Part shown: one piece after another, positions 9,601-19,500 of the stretch | Numbering within the stretch: the stretch's first letter is position 1 | How the letters are laid out: each line of letters opens with the position of its first letter | DNA from: Thermoleophilia bacterium | GTDB taxonomy: Bacteria; Actinomycetota; Thermoleophilia; RBG-16-64-13 | Direction: 5' to 3' | Length of the DNA: 64,000 nt | Assembly (NCBI GenBank): GCA_027493445.1 | Contig: JAOSKU010000001.1 | Span: forward strand, 3,673,845 to 3,737,844 | Program-made: the position numbers and the translations under genes | The notes under the pieces: generated by a model | The model's input: the letters and a program-made list of their open reading frames with translations, nothing else | What the model was told of the DNA's origin: nothing | Databases searched by the model: none

Positions 9601-11975
9601 GCGCCCGGCCCAACCCCTTCTTCGTGGAGTTCTATCGGGAGACAGCGCGCGGCCTGGTGGGACTCGAGGCCCGCGAGCACACAGCCCAGGTGCCGGGAGG
9701 CGACCGGCAGCAGCGGGAAGATCGCTTCCGGGCCGGGAAACTCCCCATTCTCTTCTGCTCGCCCACGATGGAGCTGGGGGTCGACATCGCCGAGCTCAAC
9801 GTGGTGAACATGCGCAACGTGCCGCCCACTCCGGCCAACTACGCGCAGCGTAGCGGTCGAGCGGGTCGGAGCGGCCAGCCCGCCCTGGTTTATACCTACT
9901 GCTCCACGGGCAGCCCCCACGACCAGCACTTCTTCCGCCGGCCCGGACTGATGGTCTCCGGAGCGGTGGCGCCACCCCGCATCGATCTGGCCAATGAGGA
10001 CCTGGTGCGCGCCCACGTGCACGCCGTCTGGCTGGCGGAGACCGGACAGTCCCTGGGACAGTCGCTGGTCAACGTGCTCGACATGGCCGGTGATGAGCCC
10101 ACCCTCGCCATCCAACAGAGCGTGCTCGACAGTCTCTCGTCCGAGGGAGCCCGGCAGCGGGCCCGGACGCGGGCGGCGGCGATCCTGGCCACCTTCCGCG
10201 ACGAACTCGAAGCCTCAGATTGGTTCACCGACGACTGGCTGGACGAGGTCTTGGGACAGGTGGTGCGGCAGTTCGATCGGGCCTGCCAGCGCTGGCGCGA
10301 CCTCCATCGGAGCGCCCACGCCCAGGCCGTGGCCCAGCAGAAGATCAGGCTGGATGCCTCGGCCGCCCCTCGGGCCAAGGACGAAGCCAGGCGCCTGCGA
10401 GCCGAAGCCGAGCAGCAGCTGAACCTGCTCACTCAGGTCGACACCCTGGCCCAGTCCGACTTCTATAGCTACCGGTACTTCGCGAGCGAAGGGTTCCTGC
10501 CCGGCTACAGCTTCCCTCGGCTGCCCCTCTCCGCCTACATCCCGGGGCGCCGCTTCGGTGGACGGCAGCGGGACGAGTTCCTGTCGCGACCCCGCTTTCT
10601 TGCCATCTCGGAGTTCGGCCCTCGGGCCATCGTCTATCACGAGGGCTCCCGCTACACGATCAACAAGGCCATCCTCCCGGTGGGCGACGATGATGTCATC
10701 ACCCGCAAAGCTAAGCTCTGCGGCCACTGCGGCTACCTGCACGAGATCCCCGCAGGAGACGGCCCCGACCTCTGCGAGAGCTGCGGTACGCTCCTCGGTC
10801 ACGCCTACGCCAACCTCTTCCGCATGCAGAACGTCTCCACCAAGCGCCGCGACCACATCAACTCCGACGAAGAGGAGCGCATGCGCTACGGCTACGAGCT
10901 CCTCACCGGCATCCGCTTCGCCGAGCGGGGGGGAGAGGCCAAGTTCCACACGGCCACGGCGGAGCTGGACGGGACGGTGCTTGCCACGCTCACCTACGGC
11001 CACGCTGCCACCATCTGGAGGGCAAACCTGGGTTTGGCTCGGCGGAAGAACCAGGATCAGCTGGGCTTCGTCCTCGACACGGAGCGGGGGTACTGGGGCA
11101 GCGAGAAGGACCTGGCCGAGGGCGACGAGGACGATCCCCTCTCCGCCCGGACCCAGCGGGTCATCCCCTTCGTGGACGATCGGCGCAACTGCCTCATCAT
11201 CGACTTGGCGGAGTCGGTGGACGCGGACCTCGTGATCTCGCTGCGTGAGTCTTTGAAGCGTGCGATCCAGTCGCTCTATCAGTTGGAGGACAGCGAGCTC
11301 GCGGTGGAGAGCCTGCCCTCCGACAAGGACCCTCGGCGCATCCTTCTCTACGAAGCAGCGGAGGGAGGAGCAGGGGCTTTGCGGCGGCTGCTCGATTCGC
11401 CCGAGGCCGTGGCCGAGGTCGCCCGCGAAGCACTGGCGATCTGCCACTTCGACCCGGCAACCGGAGCCGACCAGCGGAAGGGGCCGGGCGCCGTCGAAGA
11501 GTGCGAGGCCGCCTGCTATGACTGCCTGCTTAGCTACCAGAACCAGCGCTACCACGGCTTCCTCGACCGCCGGCTCATCCGCGAACTGCTCTTGCGGCTC
11601 GCCGCCGCCCGGGTGGCCGTTTCGGGTACCGCCCGCCCGCGCGCCCAGCATCTGGCCGAGCTCAAGCGGCTGGCCGGCTCTGAGCTGGAGCGGCGCTGGC
11701 TCGATTTCTTGGAGGAGCGCGACCTCCGGCTGCCTTCGTCGGCCCAGCGGTTGATCGAGGCCTGCTCCGCTCGCCCCGACTTCTTCTACGATGAGTATCA
11801 GGCCGCCGTCTACATCGACGGTCCGCCCCACGACTACCCCGAGCGTCAGGCGCGGGACGAAGCCCGGAATGTGGCCATGGACGACGCCGGGTTCACCGTC
11901 ATCCGCTTCCACCATCAGGACGACTGGAGGGCCATCATCGAGCGGTTTCCCTACGTGTTCGGGGGTCGGTCGTGA
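6655..11975 (+). CDS. Large SF2 helicase with zinc ribbons, DUF1998-type domain and nuclease-like tail (frameshifted)
   Basis: TTG start at 6655, supported by GGAGG eight bases upstream. Combined length is about 1773 residues once a single-base loss at the G5 run 8048-8052 is corrected. Order: N-terminal helical region; helicase core with Walker A 'TTGTGSGKS' (~residue 142), '[12 protein letters not shown]', '[10 protein letters not shown]' (DEAD-like, ~265), 'GTSATLA' and, after the shift, '[28 protein letters not shown]'; CxxC pairs (FCRECG, FCLSCG); a zinc ribbon 'CGHCGY..CESCG' (~1355); the DUF1998 signature '[16 protein letters not shown]' (~1616); and a C-terminus '[30 protein letters not shown]' resembling a Vsr/DUF559 PD-(D/E)XK fold. 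Such proteins occur in DISARM (DrmA/DrmB) and Druantia (DruE) systems. The stop overlaps the next start. Confidence 0.85.
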
Positions 11976-14860
11976 CCTACGCCGTCGGCTCCCTGGTGCG
12001 CGCCCGTGGGCGCGAGTGGGTAGTCCTGCCCGAGTCGGAGGGTGACCTCCTGGTGCTGCGTCCCCTGGGCGGCACCGAGGACGAGGTGGCCGGCATCCTG
12101 CAGGCCCTCGAGTCGGTAGAACCCGCCACCTTCGCCCTGCCCGATCCCCGCGACCCCGCCCAGATCGGCGATTACCGCTCGGCCCGGCTTCTACGCGACG
12201 CCGTCCGGCTGGGGTTCCGCTCGAGCGCCGGGCCCTTCCGTTCCTTCGCCGCCATCGGCGTCGAGCCCCGGCCCTACCAGCTGGTGCCCCTTCTCATGGC
12301 GCTGAAGCTCGACCCGGTGCGCATGCTCATCGCCGACGACGTGGGTATCGGCAAGACCATCGAGGCCGGGTTGATCGCCAAGGAGCTGCTGGCCCGCGGG
12401 GAGGTCGAGCGTCTGGCCGTGCTCTGCCCGCCGGCCCTGGCCGAGCAGTGGCAGAGGGAGCTGGCCGACAAGTTCCACATCGACGCCGAGCTTGTGCTGG
12501 CCTCCACGGCCGCCCGCCTGGAGCGCGGCCTCGGCATCAGCGAGTCGCTCTTCGACCGCCATCCGTTCGTGGTGGTCTCGACCGACTTCATCAAGTCGCC
12601 CAAGCACGTGGAGGAGTTCAAGAACGCCTGCCCCGAGCTGGTGATCGTCGACGAAGCCCACACCTGCGCCTCCGCCGCCGACGGCCGGAGCGCCCAGATC
12701 CAGCGCCACAAACTGGTGGCCGGGTTGGCGGCCGACCCGGGGCGCCACCTCATCTTGGTGACGGCCACCCCTCACAGCGGCAAGGAGGAAGCCTTCCGCT
12801 CGCTGCTCGGATTCCTCGACCGGGACTTCCTCCAGCTGCCCATGGAGCTCGGCGGCGACCAGAACAAGGCCCACCGCCGGCGTCTGGCCAGCCATTTCGT
12901 GCAGCGTCGCCGGGGCGACATCCGTAGCTACCTGGATGAGGACACTCCTTTCCCCGAGCGGGAGGAACGGGAGGACACCTACCAGCTCTCCCCCGAGTAC
13001 AAGAAGCTCTTCGAGCGGGTGCTTCGCTACGCCCGGGAGACGGTAACCGACACCGCCACCGACCGCCGTCGCCAGCGCGTGCGCTGGTGGTCGGCGCTGG
13101 CCCTCCTGCGCTCCTTGGCCTCCAGCCCGGCCGCCGCGGCCGCCACCATGCGCACCCGGGCGGCAACCGCCGACACCACGAGCGTGGAGGAGGCCGACGA
13201 GATCGGCCGCCGCACCGTGCTCGACCTCATGGACGCCGACTCCGCCGAAGGCACCGACGTCATCCCTGGGGCCGACGCCGACGAGACCGACCAGGCAGGC
13301 GACGCCTCCGCCCGTCGCCGCCTACTCGACATGGCCCGCGAGGCCGAGCGCCTGATGGGCCCGGGCGACGCGAAGCTCAAGAAGGCCGCGACCCTCGTGG
13401 CCGAGCTCCTCGACCAGGGCTACCGGCCCATCGTCTTCTGCCGTTTCATCCCCACCGCGGACTACGTGGCCGGCGCCCTACGTAAGGCCCTCAAGGACAC
13501 CGAGGTGGCTTCGGTAACCGGAACGCTTCCGCCGGCCGAGCGCGAGGAGCGGGTCGCGGCGCTGGGGGAGCACCCCCGGCGCGTGCTGGTCTGCACCGAC
13601 TGCCTGAGCGAGGGCATCAATCTGCAGGAGCACTTCGATGCCGTGGTTCACTACGACCTCTCCTGGAACCCCACCCGCCACGAGCAGCGCGAGGGCCGGG
13701 TGGACCGCTACGGGCAGAAGAACCCCACGGTGCGCGTGCTCACCTACTACGGCACCGACAACCAGATCGACGGCATCGTGCTCGACGTACTCCTGCGCAA
13801 GCACAAGGCCATCCGCGGCTCCCTGGGCATCTCGGTGCCCGTGCCGGTGGATACCGAGGAACTGGTGGAGGCCCTCCTGGAGGGGCTTCTCCTCCGCGAG
13901 CAGGCCGGAGGCCGACCCGACCAGCTCATGCTGGATCTCGGGGATCTGGCCGAGCGAAAGCGCGACGACGCCCACCGCCAGTGGGAAGCGGCCGCCGACC
14001 GGGAGAAGCGCTCCCGCACCATGTTCGCCCAGGAGTCGATCAAGGTGGACGAGGTGAGGGGAGAGCTCGCAGAGGTTCGCGGTGCCATCGGCGGCGGTCT
14101 CGACGTGGAGAAGTTCGTTCGCGACGCCCTTGTGGCCTACAAAGCCGTGGTGGCCGGCGACGGAACCATGACCGTCGATCTGGCCGAGTCTCCAGCCGCC
14201 CTGCGCGAGGCGATGGGTTTGTTGGACGCGACCCGTTTCCGGGGCCGCTTCGAGCTTCCGGTGGGGGATGAGGAGATCTACCTCTCGCGGACCCACCCGG
14301 TGGTGGAGGGCCTGGCCACCCACGTGGCCGATTCGGCCCTGGACGCCCTCGAGGAGGCGGTCGCCAAGCGCCTCGGCGTCGTCCGCACGAGCGAGGTTGC
14401 GAAGCGCACCACGTTGCTGCTTCTGCGGCTGCGGTTCCACATCACCGACTCCCTCGGTCGCCGGGGCGCGCTCTTGGCCGAGGAATGCCGGGCGGTCGCC
14501 CTCCGGGGAGCGCCGTCGGAGGCGGAGTGGCTCGCCGACGACGAGGTCGAGACCCTGCTGCTCGCGGCTCCCACAAGCAACATCGCCCCCGACCAGGCCC
14601 AGGCTGCGCTGGAGCGGATACTCGCCGATTTCGATCAGGTTCGGCCCTACCTCGATCAGGTGGCCGAGGAACGGGCCGCGCGCCTCGCCGGCTCCCACGA
14701 GCGCGTGCGTCAGGCTTGGACGCGGGCGACCGGCAAGGCCGCGACCGTTACCCCCGAACTGCCGGCGGATGTGCTGGGGCTGTATGTGTTCCTGCCGGTG
14801 AGTTCGGGTGGAGGGCAGAGCGGAGGAGGTACCCCAGTGGTGCCGTATCATCACGCTTGA
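11972..14860 (+). CDS. SNF2/RapA-type helicase, DrmD-like
   Basis: GTG start overlapping the previous stop by four bases (GTGA), so translation is coupled. The 962-residue protein has Walker A 'DDVGIGKTIEAG' (~residue 121), 'LCPPALAEQWQREL', DEAH box 'VIVDEAHTCA' (~226), 'LVTATPHSG', 'FCRFIPTADYVA', 'CTDCLSEGINLQE' and motif VI 'QREGRVDRYGQ' (~572). A long helical C-terminal region follows. This arrangement is that of DISARM DrmD and of RapA-like translocases, which move along duplex DNA. An acidic, Ala-rich insert sits between the two helicase lobes (~residues 380-450). Its position between the DUF1998 helicase and a large adenine methylase supports a role in anti-phage restriction. Confidence 0.85.
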   Translation: MTYAVGSLVRARGREWVVLPESEGDLLVLRPLGGTEDEVAGILQALESVEPATFALPDPRDPAQIGDYRSARLLRDAVRLGFRSSAGPFRSFAAIGVEPRPYQLVPLLMALKLDPVRMLIADDVGIGKTIEAGLIAKELLARGEVERLAVLCPPALAEQWQRELADKFHIDAELVLASTAARLERGLGISESLFDRHPFVVVSTDFIKSPKHVEEFKNACPELVIVDEAHTCASAADGRSAQIQRHKLVAGLAADPGRHLILVTATPHSGKEEAFRSLLGFLDRDFLQLPMELGGDQNKAHRRRLASHFVQRRRGDIRSYLDEDTPFPEREEREDTYQLSPEYKKLFERVLRYARETVTDTATDRRRQRVRWWSALALLRSLASSPAAAAATMRTRAATADTTSVEEADEIGRRTVLDLMDADSAEGTDVIPGADADETDQAGDASARRRLLDMAREAERLMGPGDAKLKKAATLVAELLDQGYRPIVFCRFIPTADYVAGALRKALKDTEVASVTGTLPPAEREERVAALGEHPRRVLVCTDCLSEGINLQEHFDAVVHYDLSWNPTRHEQREGRVDRYGQKNPTVRVLTYYGTDNQIDGIVLDVLLRKHKAIRGSLGISVPVPVDTEELVEALLEGLLLREQAGGRPDQLMLDLGDLAERKRDDAHRQWEAAADREKRSRTMFAQESIKVDEVRGELAEVRGAIGGGLDVEKFVRDALVAYKAVVAGDGTMTVDLAESPAALREAMGLLDATRFRGRFELPVGDEEIYLSRTHPVVEGLATHVADSALDALEEAVAKRLGVVRTSEVAKRTTLLLLRLRFHITDSLGRRGALLAEECRAVALRGAPSEAEWLADDEVETLLLAAPTSNIAPDQAQAALERILADFDQVRPYLDQVAEERAARLAGSHERVRQAWTRATGKAATVTPELPADVLGLYVFLPVSSGGGQSGGGTPVVPYHHA

Positions 14861-14891
14861 CGTTATTCACGTACAACGTTATTATCATCCT
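14857..14891 (+). promoter_or_regulatory. HigBA promoter, probably leaderless, with repeated operator-like boxes
   Basis: TTGACG (14857-14862), a 17-base spacer and TATTAT (14880-14885) form a near-consensus promoter. Only six bases separate the -10 box from the higB ATG at 14892, so the expected start of transcription falls at or beside the start codon. The box ACGTTATT occurs twice in the spacer region (from 14860 and 14876), and GTT...AAC half-sites make an imperfect palindrome. These are candidate HigA binding sites. Confidence 0.7.
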
Positions 14892-15170
14892 ATGATCGTC
14901 TCGTTCAAGGACGGCGACACCGAAGCGCTCGCCGGCGGCCGTCGTGTGAAGCGGTTCGAGAACATCGAGGCGGTCGCTCGCCGCAAGCTCCGCCAGCTGG
15001 AGATCGCGGGTCGACTTGAGGATCTCCGCGTGCCACCCGGCAACCGGCTCGAGTCGCTGAAGGGCGATCGAGCCGACCAATACAGTATCCGTATCAACGA
15101 CCAGTACCGGGTCTGCTTCCGCTGGACGGCAGGCGGCGCCGAAGACGTCGAGATGGTGGACTACCACTAG
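14892..15170 (+). CDS. higB: HigB/RelE-type toxin
   Basis: ATG 14892 gives 92 residues, the usual HigB size. Sequence features are 'SFKDGDTEALAGGRRVKRFENIE', 'RRKLRQLEIAGRLEDLRVPPGNRLESLKGDR', 'QYSIRINDQYRVCFRW' and the final 'VEMVDYH' (read as separate motifs), all standard for the plasmid-maintenance-killer branch of RelE. These toxins cut mRNA on the ribosome. The higA antitoxin follows ten bases downstream, the toxin-first order typical of higBA. The longer open frame starting at 14808 runs into the upstream helicase gene and lacks homology, so the shorter start was chosen. The promoter upstream appears leaderless. Confidence 0.92.
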   Translation: MIVSFKDGDTEALAGGRRVKRFENIEAVARRKLRQLEIAGRLEDLRVPPGNRLESLKGDRADQYSIRINDQYRVCFRWTAGGAEDVEMVDYH

Positions 15171-15180
15171 GAGCGCTCCC

Positions 15181-15480
15181 ATGGACAAGCTCAAGCCTGT
15201 GACCCCCGGAGAGCTGTTGCGCGAGGAGTTCCTCGTGCCGATGGGCATCTCGCAGTACCGCCTGGCCAAAGAGATCGGCGTGCCGGCCCAGCGCATCAGC
15301 GAGATCGTCGCCGGACGCCGTGCCGTCACCGCCGACACCGACCTGCGCCTGTGCCGTTTCTTTGGCCTTTCCAGCGGTTACTGGCTGCGCGCGCAGGCAG
15401 CCCACGACACCGAGGTCGCCGAGGCGGCCCTGGCCGAGGAATTGGCCCACATCAGGCCATGGTCGGAGACTGCAGCCTGA
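15181..15480 (+). CDS. higA: HigA-type antitoxin (XRE HTH)
   Basis: 99 residues from ATG 15181. Core: 'TPGELLREEFLVPMGISQYRLAKEIGVPAQRISEIVAGRRAVTADTD' (read in parts), an XRE helix-turn-helix of the HigA family, then 'LRLCRFFGLSSGYWLRAQ'. The protein neutralises HigB and represses the operon. It lies immediately after higB on the same transcript. Full length and intact. Confidence 0.93.
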   Translation: MDKLKPVTPGELLREEFLVPMGISQYRLAKEIGVPAQRISEIVAGRRAVTADTDLRLCRFFGLSSGYWLRAQAAHDTEVAEAALAEELAHIRPWSETAA

Positions 15481-15669
15481 GGTCGGTCGGGATGCCGCTG
15501 GTCCGCAAGCTGGAGCCGGGTCTGCGGGAGATCCGCTTGCGCATATGAGATGGTGCCGCCCGAGTGTTGTTCACCGTGAAGGACCACACGATGGTCTTGT
15601 TGGACGGATGTGTGACCGTGAGTGCCACTACGCGCCCTGCGGCTCGCCCGCGGGAGTCTCTTTATCTGA

Positions 15670-15852
15670 CCGGTCGATCGCGTCGATTGCCGCCGGATAT
15701 CATCAAGCGGGCCGTGCGAAAGCTCGAGTACATAGATCTGGCGATCCGAGTCGAGGACCTGCGTGCACCGCTCGGAAATCGACTTCACACGCTCGAAGGA
15801 GACCGCAAAGGCCAGTACTCGATTTCGGTCAACGACCAGTGGCGCGATGCGG
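15670..15852 (+). pseudogene. HigB remnant
   Basis: The translated stretch 'LPPDIIKRAVRKLEYIDLAI', 'VEDLRAPLGNRLHTLEGDRKGQ' and 'YSISVNDQWR' is a clear match in order to the intact HigB 780 bases upstream, but it ends before the last ~18 residues. The frame then runs directly into the zinc-finger protein below. There is no start codon with a good ribosome site and no HigA partner next to it, so this is treated as debris of a second higBA copy. Confidence 0.75.
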
Positions 15853-15854
15853 TT

Positions 15855-16079
15855 GTGAACTGCACCATCTGTAAGACAGGCCAGACCAGTCCCGGCAGGG
15901 TGACCGTTAACCTGCAGCGTGGGGAATCGGTCGTGGTCATCAAGGGCGTTCCCGCTCAGGTGTGCGCCGACTGCGGCGGGTACTATCTCGAAGAAGCCGT
16001 CGCGGAGCGCATCCATTCTTTGGGGGAGGACGCCGTCGCGCGCCATGCCGAGGTGGAGGTCCTGCGGTGTGCGGCGTGA
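15855..16079 (+). CDS. YgiT-type (MqsA-like) zinc-finger protein
   Basis: Read from GTG 15855, 74 residues. It begins 'NCTICKTGQTSPGRVTVNL' and continues 'VIKGVPAQVCADCGGYYL', the CxxC...CxxC zinc module of YgiT/MqsA N-terminal domains. A C-terminal helix follows, but no HTH domain is present, so it is the short form often paired with DUF4258 or HicA-like toxins. No toxin gene is adjacent. The same frame is open upstream into the HigB remnant, so a fused product starting further upstream cannot be excluded. Confidence 0.75.
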   Translation: MNCTICKTGQTSPGRVTVNLQRGESVVVIKGVPAQVCADCGGYYLEEAVAERIHSLGEDAVARHAEVEVLRCAA

Positions 16080-16087
16080 GGTCTGAC

Positions 16088-16534
16088 ATGGATCTCCTTG
16101 TGACACTCCACATGGATGAGGACGGTGTCTGGATCGCGGAATGTCCGGCGCTGCCCGGCTGCGTGAGCCAGGGGGCGACCCGTGCTGAGGCCGTCGAGAA
16201 CGCCCGCGAGGCGATAGCGCTCTGTCTGGAGGTGCGGGCCGAGCGAGGGGATCCGGTCTCCGTCGAGACCGTGAACGTGCAGGTCACGGCGAGGCGGCCC
16301 ATCATCGACATCGAATATCTCAGCGTCGAGGAGCGCATCCTACTGGCCCAAGATCTGTGGGACAGCATCAGCCCTGACAGCCCAGAGCTCGCAGTCCCGC
16401 CCTGGATGGAGGCGTTGCTCGATGAGCGGTTGGCCGAGCACGCGCGCAATCCTGACGCGGGCGAACCGTGGGAGGTCGTGCGGGAGAGCATCGCCCGGAG
16501 ACTGCGGGAAGGCAGGTCAGATGTCGATGCCTGA
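16088..16534 (+). CDS. HicB-like antitoxin fused to an addiction-module (Unstab_antitox-like) domain
   Basis: 148 residues from ATG 16088. Residues ~1-65 are HicB-like: 'LHMDEDGVWIAECPALPGCVSQGATRAEAVENAREAIALCLE', read in parts. Residues ~80-148 read 'LSVEERILLAQDLWDSI', 'PPWMEALLDERLAEHARNPDAGEPWEVVR', the pattern of the short antitoxin that partners ParE/RelE toxins. Neither a HicA nor a ParE toxin gene is adjacent. It follows the zinc-finger gene by eight bases and precedes the methylase by 22 bases, so it may now serve as a regulator within the island, which is inference. Confidence 0.8.
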   Translation: MDLLVTLHMDEDGVWIAECPALPGCVSQGATRAEAVENAREAIALCLEVRAERGDPVSVETVNVQVTARRPIIDIEYLSVEERILLAQDLWDSISPDSPELAVPPWMEALLDERLAEHARNPDAGEPWEVVRESIARRLREGRSDVDA

Positions 16535-16556
16535 CAACCGCCGCAAGGTTCTGTAA

Positions 16557-19500
16557 GTGCCACGTCCCCGCCACCGCGACGGCTTCACCACCATCCGCAC
16601 CGAGGGCGCGATCCTGCCCCGGGACCTCCTGGCCCGGGTGGCCGCTCTCGACAAGGACCTCGGCGGTCTCATCCCCGACGACTACCACCTCTCCGGGGAG
16701 AAACTGAACGAGGCCACCAACCGGGCTTGGAACCGCCTGCAGGGCGCCTGGGCCGCCTTCGGCGACGAGACGGCCGCCCTGCGTGACGGCAGGAGGCCCG
16801 ACCCCGGCACCACCCCCACCCGGGAGAAGTGGCTCTTGCCCCTCTTCCAAGAGCTCGGCTACGGCCGCCTGGCTACCGCCAAGGCCCAGGAGATCGACGG
16901 CCGCAGCTACGCAGTCTCCCACGGCTGGGCACACGTGCCCATCCACTTGGTGGGTTTGAACGTCGACCTCGACCGGCGCATGCCGGGTGTGGCCGGCGCC
17001 GCCCAGGCGAGCCCCCACTCCCTGCTCCAGGAGTTCCTGAACCGCTCCGACGAGCACCTCTGGGGCTTCGTCTCGAACGGCCTAGAGCTGCGCATCCTGC
17101 GCGACAACCGCTCTCTCACCCGCCAGGCCTTCGTGGAGTTCGACCTCGAAGCCATGATGACCGGCGAGGCCTACGCCGACTTCGCCCTCCTCTACCTCCT
17201 CTGCCACGAGAGCCGGGTGGAGGCGGAGCGACCGGAAGAGTGCTGGCTCGAGCGTTGGAGCCGGGCCGCCGAGGCTCAGGGCACCCGGGCCCTCGATCAG
17301 CTGCGCAAGGGCGTGGAGGAGAGCATCACCGCCCTGGGGACGGGCTTCCTCGCCCATCCGGCCAACATCGAGCTCCGCCAGAAGCTCCAGGACGGGGCTC
17401 TCCCCACCCAGGACTACTACCGCGATCTCCTCCGCCTGGTCTACCGCCTGCTCTTCATCTTCGTGGCCGAGGACCGGGGGCTGCTGCTCGATCCGGGAGC
17501 GTCCCCCGAGACCAAGGACCTCTACACCCGCTTCTACTCCACCGCCCGCCTTCGCCGCCTAGCCGAGCGCCGCCGGGGCGGGCGCCACACCGACCTCTAC
17601 CAGGGCCTCCGCCTGATCCTTGGGAAGCTGGGGGAGGACGGGGGCTGCCCGGAGATCGCCCTGCCCGCCCTGGGGAGCTTCCTCTTTGCCGACCAGGGGC
17701 CGGCTGCCCTCGGCACTCTCGAGATCGCCAACCGCGACTTCCTCACCGCCGTCCGCAGCCTGGCTTCCACCAGCGACGGCAAGGTGCGCCGGGCCGTCGA
17801 CTACCGCAACCTGGGGAGCGAGGAGCTCGGCTCGGTCTACGAGGCTCTGCTCGAGCTCCACCCGGAGGTGAACGTCGCCGCCCGCACTTTCGCCCTCCGG
17901 AGCGCCGGCGGCAGCGAGCGCAAGACCACCGGTAGCTACTACACCCCCACGAGCCTGATCCAGTGCCTGCTCGACTCCGCCCTGGAGCCCGTGGTGACCG
18001 ACGCCCTGCGCGCCCCCGACCCCGAAGCCGCCCTCCTGGCCTTGCGCGTCTGCGACCCCGCCTGCGGGAGCGGTCACTTCCTGGTGGCGGCCGCCCACCG
18101 CCTGGCCAAGCGCCTGGCCGCCGCACGCACCGGGGACGAGGAGCCCTCCCCCGAAGCCCAGCGCACCGCGCTCCGCGACGTCATCGGTCACTGCCTCTAC
18201 GGAGTCGACCTCAACCCCATGGCCGTGGAGCTCTGCAAGGTGAGCCTGTGGATGGAGGCCCTGGAGCCGGGCAAGCCCCTCTCCTTCCTCGACCACCGCA
18301 TCCTCTCGGGCAACAGCCTGCTGGGGGCCACGCCCGCCCTGCTTGCGGCTGGGGTGCCCGACGAGGCCTTCAAGCCCCTGGAGGGCGACGACAAGCAGGT
18401 GGTCTCCGCCCTCCGCAAGCAGAACAAGAAGGAGCGGGCCGGACAGACCACCCTCTTCGCCGGTAGCCTCCCCGCCCTCGACACCTCCGCCCTGGCCGAG
18501 ACCGTGGCGGGCATCGACCGCCTGGCCGACGACTCCCCGGCCGGTGTCCACGCCAAGGAGGAGCGCTACCGGGGACTGGCCGCCTCCCCCGAGTACCGCC
18601 GGGCCAAGCTGGCCGCCGACGCCTTGTGCGCGGCCTTCGTCTGCCGCAAGGCCAAGGGCGCCCCGGCCGTGACCCACGACGTCTTCCTGCGTCTGGCCGA
18701 GGATCCCGACAGCGTACCCACCCCCTTGCGCGCCGAGGTGGAGCGTCTGGCCGACCAGTATCGCTTCTTCCACTGGCAGCTGGCGTTCCCGGACGTCTTC
18801 CGCACTGCGGCAGGCGACGACCGCGCCGAGAACGAGCACACCGGCTGGAGCGGGGGGTTCGACGTGGTGCTGGGGAACCCGCCGTGGGAGAAACTGACGA
18901 TCTCCGAAGAGGAGTGGTTTGCGGGACGGCATCCGGAGATCGCGGAGACTAAGGGCAAGGCTCGGCGAGATGTGCTGATCCGTGACCTAGCGCTATCCGA
19001 CCTCGTCTTGTGGACGGAGTGGTTGGCGGCTCGGCGGATGGCCGAGGCTCACGCTCTATTGATGTCGCGTGGCGCCGGACGATACCCGCTGACAGGATCG
19101 GGAGAACTGAACACCTACCACCTCTTCACCGAGCTGGCGGACCAGCTTGTCGCTTCCGATGGACGGGTCGGTCTGATCGTCAAGACCGGCATCGGATCGG
19201 CGAACAACTGCCTACCCCTCATCAAGAAGATCACCGACGCGCGACAGCTTGTGAGCCTGTTTGATTTCGTTAACACGAAGGGTCTCTTCCCGGCCGTGCA
19301 GACCGTGGAACGGTTCAGCCTCCTCACGTACGCAGGCGTCGGTGGCTCCCGGGAGCCGATTCGCCTCGCCACTCTCTGTCAGGAGCCGGCGGATTTGGCC
19401 AAACCGGGACGTCAGTACACGCTGAGTCCCGAAGACGTCGCCTTGATGAGCCCATACAACGGCGCCATGCCGCTCCTCAAAGGAGACCGCGATGCGGCGA

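Noticed and set aside
8583..11915. Long antisense open frames on the minus strand (510 and 566 codons) opposite the large helicase
   Set aside because: They are typical of GC-rich sequence read against a real gene, have biased composition and no family motif, while the sense strand has clear helicase, zinc and DUF1998 motifs.
17559..18932. 457-codon minus-strand open frame opposite the methylase
   Set aside because: Gly/Gln/Val-rich shadow of the methylase gene; the plus strand carries the catalytic motifs.
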